From positions 1-9,027 of the forward strand of contig JAAYXX010000067.1 in the NCBI GenBank assembly GCA_012515695.1: DNA of 9,027 nt, written 5' to 3'. The first letter of the stretch is position 1, and each line of letters opens with the position of its first letter. A model generated the notes under the pieces. That model was not told where the DNA came from and ran no database searches. It worked only from the letters and a program-made list of their open reading frames with translations. The stretch is from Chloroflexota bacterium. Its GTDB lineage: Bacteria; Chloroflexota; Anaerolineae; UBA1429. Positions 6,770 through 9,027 of this stretch are shown here, in pieces. The position numbers and the translations under genes were made by a program.

Positions 6770-6996
6770 GCCATCCTTGGCGGCTTATAATTATGCCGGC
6801 TGGAAGCCGGCGGTCCGATTATACGCGCCGTCTTGTAGGCAGTTGAAACTGCACCAACGTTTGCGTCGCCAACTTGTTGGCGCAGCCGCCCTTCGGCGGC
6901 TGGGAAGCAAGTCCACGAAGGTGGGCGCGCCATGCATGGCGGCGCCTGCAAGCTGGCGATGCAGGGGTTGCTGCGGTTTCAACCGCCCACCCTGAT
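6770..6996 (+). repeat. Structured intergenic repeat element, copy A
   Basis: This 227-bp non-coding element fills most of the gap between the converging genes. From left to right it contains: a 53-bp end module with hairpin GCCGGC-TGGAA-GCCGGC (6795-6811); GCAGTT-GA-AACTGC (6839-6852); CGCCAA-CTTG-TTGGCG (6867-6882); an 8-bp stem with CTTC loop (6883-6902); a GAAG-loop hairpin (6911-6926); the palindrome GCCATGCATGGC (6929-6940); and GCGGTT-TC-AACCGC (6973-6986). It matches element B (8696-8895) in reverse orientation. Just outside the left end, GGACCGCC (6762-6769) can also pair with GGCGGTCC (6809-6816). Open frames within it are repeat-derived and not credible genes. Confidence 0.85.
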
Positions 6997-7018
6997 CCCT
7001 GTTGCCAAGATTCATGAT

Positions 7019-7048
7019 AGCGCGGCTATGAGTATTCATAGCCGCGCT
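7019..7048 (-). terminator. Perfect 13-bp-stem hairpin downstream of the bactofilin-like gene
   Basis: The arms 7019-7031 and 7036-7048 are exact reverse complements around a 4-nt loop (7032-7035), beginning 16 bp beyond the minus-strand stop at 7064. No T-run follows on the minus strand. On the plus strand, TTGTTCGCTTT follows, so it may act in both directions between the convergent genes. Confidence 0.55.
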
Positions 7049-7063
7049 TGTTCGCTTTGCAGG

Positions 7064-8383
7064 CTATGCGCCCTGCCGGGTTCCACGCAACCGCCGATAG
7101 ATCATTAGCCAGATGGCACCCAGGCCGATGAGCGTTGCCACTGCTGCCACCAGCCAACCTACGATGGGAATGGCGTGCAAGAGCACATAAATCGCCACGC
7201 CCAGGAGCAGCGACACCAGCGCGTTCGGCGTGGTATCCCGCGAGATGCGGCCCAGCAGCCAGCGGCCCACCAGATAGGCCACCACCACCTTGCTCCCCCA
7301 ACTGACCAGCAGTTGGAACACGATGAACAGCAACGACCACACAGCCAGGCCGATGCCGAACACGGACCAGGCCAGCCCGCCCACGCTGATGAAGGATATC
7401 AACAGCGCCACGACAAAGATGATCGCAGCCAGAGCAAACAGGGCAATATATCCCAGGATCAGCACGAGCAATCCCAGCCCCAGCGAGAGCAGCGGGTCCG
7501 ACCACGCCTGATCTGCGGCGCGGTTCAGCCACCTGGGGAGCAGCCACACGGCCAACCCGCCCAGGATAAGCAGCGTGAGCAGGTCACGCAGGCGGGCGAG
7601 AATCCAGCGGCCAATGGCGGCCAGCACGGACGGCGCTCCATCTCGCTCGTCAGCTTCCTCGGAGGGCCGAAAGACAACCCCTCCCGCTGGCTGCGACAAA
7701 ATAGATTCGGGCTGTGGCTCTGGGCTGGTATAGATCAGTTGCCCGCCAATCTGGGCTGTTTCGGCGACGCGCAGCCCTGGCTCAATGGCCTCGGGGGCAT
7801 CTCCGGGCAGAGTCCACCCCCACAAGGTCTGCATGCGCAGGCCCGGCGCGCCGACATTCACGTTCACGTTCTCGCCCACCTGGCCCGCCAGTTCGAGCGC
7901 CGCCATCGCGCCCATCACATCCGAGTTCACCGTACCGGCCAGCGCAGCCTGATAGCCAGAGAACAGCAGGTCTTGTTGAACAAGCGAGCCTTCCGCCGTT
8001 TCCAGGCTATAGCCAGCGCAATAGGCATTGCGCCCCACAGACGCCCCCGGCCCCAACACGAGCGAGCTACCCGCGCCATACACGCTGCCCTGCACCTCGC
8101 CATTCACGCGCAGCGTTGCGCCCGCAATGAACAGGCTGCCGCCCACCGTGCCGTTGACGACCACATCCTGGCCGCTGGCAAACAGATCGCCCGTCACCGT
8201 GCCATCGATGACCAGGTCGTTCCCAGAGATAAAAACATCGTCTTCGATCACCACACCGGCGGGGATGCGCTCGCCATCATAAAAGACCACCGCGCGCGCT
8301 GTGTGCAAGCCAGCCAACAGGCCGACAAGCGCGATGACCAGCACCAACGCCCATCGCCCTTTGCTAATCCGCATAGCAGACAT
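7064..8383 (-). CDS. Secreted bactofilin-like beta-solenoid with multi-pass membrane C-terminus
   Basis: This is a 439-residue protein. Residues 8-31 form a signal peptide ending ARA, a good signal-peptidase site. Residues about 43-215 contain short repeats such as GTVTGDLFASGQDV, GTVGGSLFIAGATL and GEVQGSVYGAGSSL, the stacked-strand pattern of bactofilin/polymer-forming (DUF583) solenoids. A charged, proline-rich linker (about 220-255) precedes roughly five or six membrane helices (about 265-283, 299-333, 336-360, 385-404, 407-428). The tail is basic (YRRLRGTRQGA), which suits a cytoplasmic end. True bactofilins are cytoplasmic scaffolds, so an exported, membrane-anchored version would act outside the membrane; its role is unknown. 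The ATG at 8383 has an excellent Shine-Dalgarno (8388-8395). It is probably transcribed alone from the promoter at 8605-8633. Confidence 0.85.
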   Translation of the reverse strand: MSAMRISKGRWALVLVIALVGLLAGLHTARAVVFYDGERIPAGVVIEDDVFISGNDLVIDGTVTGDLFASGQDVVVNGTVGGSLFIAGATLRVNGEVQGSVYGAGSSLVLGPGASVGRNAYCAGYSLETAEGSLVQQDLLFSGYQAALAGTVNSDVMGAMAALELAGQVGENVNVNVGAPGLRMQTLWGWTLPGDAPEAIEPGLRVAETAQIGGQLIYTSPEPQPESILSQPAGGVVFRPSEEADERDGAPSVLAAIGRWILARLRDLLTLLILGGLAVWLLPRWLNRAADQAWSDPLLSLGLGLLVLILGYIALFALAAIIFVVALLISFISVGGLAWSVFGIGLAVWSLLFIVFQLLVSWGSKVVVAYLVGRWLLGRISRDTTPNALVSLLLGVAIYVLLHAIPIVGWLVAAVATLIGLGAIWLMIYRRLRGTRQGA

Positions 8384-8387
8384 GCTT

Positions 8388-8395
8388 CACCTCCT
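8388..8395 (-). promoter_or_regulatory. Strong Shine-Dalgarno for the bactofilin-like gene
   Basis: On the minus strand the sequence reads GAGGAGGTGAAGC then ATG, a near-perfect anti-16S match at normal spacing. It fixes the start at 8383 and confirms the minus strand as coding here, against a long antisense open frame. Confidence 0.85.
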
Positions 8396-8460
8396 CACAG
8401 CAATCTCGGGCGCGCCTACCCTCTGCCGATTGTCTGCATTGTGAGCGACTGGAAAGTGAA

Positions 8461-8501
8461 GCGGCGATTGCCGCACCCTGGCCCCCGCCGCCGACTGGCG
8501 G
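8461..8501 (-). other. Two small hairpins in the leader of the bactofilin-like gene
   Basis: GCGGC-GATT-GCCGC (8461-8474) and CCGCC-GACT-GGCGG (8488-8501) can each fold in the roughly 215-nt leader between the promoter at 8605-8633 and the ATG at 8383. They match no riboswitch I recognise. The rest of the leader (8398-8600) shows no credible gene. Confidence 0.3.
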
Positions 8502-8576
8502 ACACGCGGGGTCATGGGCACCGGCGAGCGTTGTGTGAGTAGGGTGGAGAGATGTCAGGATGGACAGCAGGGGAAA

Positions 8577-8600
8577 CGCGCAGGGAAACCTCCCGACGCG
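8577..8600 (-). other. Hairpin at the very 5' end of the bactofilin leader
   Basis: CGCG (8577-8580) and CGCG (8597-8600) enclose GGGA (8583-8586) and TCCC (8591-8594) with a 4-nt loop and a 2-nt internal mismatch. Because transcription should start near 8598, this hairpin would sit at the extreme 5' end of the mRNA, a place where stems can protect a transcript. Confidence 0.3.
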
Positions 8601-8604
8601 AACT

Positions 8605-8633
8605 ATCATAGCCTGTTAGCCTGCGCTTTTCAA
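8605..8633 (-). promoter_or_regulatory. Sigma70-type promoter for the bactofilin-like gene
   Basis: On the minus strand, TTGAAA (8628-8633) and TATGAT (8605-8610) each match five of six consensus bases with exactly 17 bp between them. The predicted start near 8598 gives a leader of about 215 nt before the ATG at 8383. I saw no better candidate closer to the gene. Confidence 0.7.
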
Positions 8634-8695
8634 GTGACAGGGTGTGTCCAGGATTTTGGGCACGCGCTATAGGCCGTTGATGAAAGAAAAATACC

Positions 8696-8895
8696 ATCAG
8701 GATGGGCGATTGAAATCGCGGCAACCGTTGCCAAGTCGCCCTTCGGCGACTGCAAACGAACCTGCGAAGGCAGGTGCGCCAGCAAGTTGGCGATGCAACG
8801 GTTGCTGCGGTTTCAACCGCCTACAAAATGGCACGTATAATCATAATCGGACCGCCGGCTTCCAGCCGGCATAATTGTAAGCCGCCAAGGATGGC
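8696..8895 (-). repeat. Structured intergenic repeat element, copy B (inverted relative to A)
   Basis: This is a 200-bp non-coding element related to A, read on the minus strand. It has the same 53-bp end module (8843-8895) with hairpin GCCGGC-TTCCA-GCCGGC as seen on the plus strand (8854-8870). Further hairpins are GCGGTT-TC-AACCGC (8807-8820), ACCTGC-GAAG-GCAGGT (8760-8775), AGTCGCC-CTTC-GGCGACT (8734-8751) and GCGATT-GA-AATCGC (8706-8719). Compared with A it has GATTAT twice next to the 53-bp module where A has it once, and it lacks A's GCCATGCATGGC palindrome. It lies upstream of the bactofilin promoter. Confidence 0.85.
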
Positions 8896-8928
8896 CAATG
8901 GCGCTAACTTTTCGCGGATCAAATGCTG

Positions 8929-9020
8929 GGGCAAGATCGGGATTGCCCTCATCCGCCCTTCGGGCATCGGCATACCTGCCGCTCGGCAGCATGCCGCCTT
9001 CTCCCGGGGGGAGAAGGCGG
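8929..9020. repeat. Cluster of palindromes at the window end, REP-like repeat of another family
   Basis: Four hairpins follow one another: GGGCAA/TTGCCC (8929-8948), GCCC-TTC-GGGC (8955-8965), CGGCAT/ATGCCG (8968-8996) enclosing CTGCCG/CGGCAG, and a 12-bp stem with 3-nt loop (8994-9020). The CCCTCATCCGCCC then CTTCTCCC/GGGAGAAGG layout resembles dispersed intergenic REP-like repeats common in many bacterial genomes; that is recollection, not a search. It may continue past the window. The stretch 8896-8928 shows nothing. Confidence 0.55.
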
Positions 9021-9027
9021 TAAGCGC

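Noticed and set aside
6770..6996. Possible CRISPR array
   Set aside because: The hairpin units are inverted and irregular in spacing, with no direct repeats and spacers of constant length and no cas gene.
7175..8542. Long plus-strand open frame (455 codons) antisense to the bactofilin-like gene
   Set aside because: Its product is a glutamine-, histidine- and arginine-rich low-complexity string with no domain, typical of antisense GC-rich sequence. The minus strand has signal peptide, solenoid repeats, membrane helices and a strong ribosome-binding site.
8577..8600. Riboswitch (cyclic di-GMP or cobalamin type) in the bactofilin leader
   Set aside because: I looked for the conserved cores of those classes on both strands and did not find them; only generic hairpins are present.
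8364..8609. 81-codon minus-strand frame in the bactofilin leader
   Set aside because: It overlaps the well-supported start at 8383 in another frame, is cysteine/arginine-rich and has no ribosome-binding site of note.
8644..8874. Small open frame ending in NRTAGFQPA (a similar one runs 6791-7039 on the minus strand)
   Set aside because: Both lie in elements A and B and end with the same residues because they translate the shared 53-bp module. They are repeat-derived, not genes.

Overview
The window is GC-rich bacterial chromosomal DNA. It most resembles Chloroflexota (Anaerolineae-like). This is an inference from three things: secreted proteins ending in a short 'LPxxM'-type tail, a secreted bactofilin-like membrane protein, and structured intergenic repeats carrying GCCGGC-TGGAA-GCCGGC and GCGGTTGAAACCGC hairpins. 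No marker gene fixes the taxonomy. Most of the window is ordinary housekeeping or envelope sequence. I see no defence system, prophage, CRISPR array, transposase or RNA gene.

Layout. 1-141 is the 3' end of a secreted protein with a TIG-like C-terminus. 142-352 holds a perfect 17-bp-stem palindrome and a sigma70-like promoter. 353-1612 is an APC-superfamily permease. 1712-3487 is a secreted CAP/SCP-domain protein with several beta-sandwich modules. A good promoter (3539-3567) then drives a tight same-strand cluster: an FmdB-type zinc ribbon protein (3599-3835), tRNA-guanine transglycosylase tgt (3837-5027), undecaprenyl-diphosphatase uppP (5060-5869) and a PstS-like lipoprotein (5869-6738). 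Gaps are 1 nt, 32 nt and a 1-nt overlap, so this is probably one operon. On the minus strand, 7064-8383 encodes a signal-peptide-bearing bactofilin-like beta-solenoid with a multi-pass membrane C-terminus. It has its own promoter (8605-8633) and a leader of about 215 nt.

The most interesting non-coding content is a pair of related elements, A (6770-6996) and B (8696-8895), in inverted orientation on either side of the bactofilin-like gene. They share a 53-bp end module with a single mismatch. The rest has diverged, but compensatory changes keep the hairpins paired and the tetraloops are retained. Each element is itself two half-units in inverted orientation, like a MITE or BIME. A different family of palindromic repeat closes the window (8929-9020).

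Functionally, the genes suggest an envelope theme (permease, secreted CAP protein, lipid-carrier recycling, solute-binding lipoprotein, surface bactofilin-like protein). tgt and the zinc ribbon are housekeeping members of the operon.
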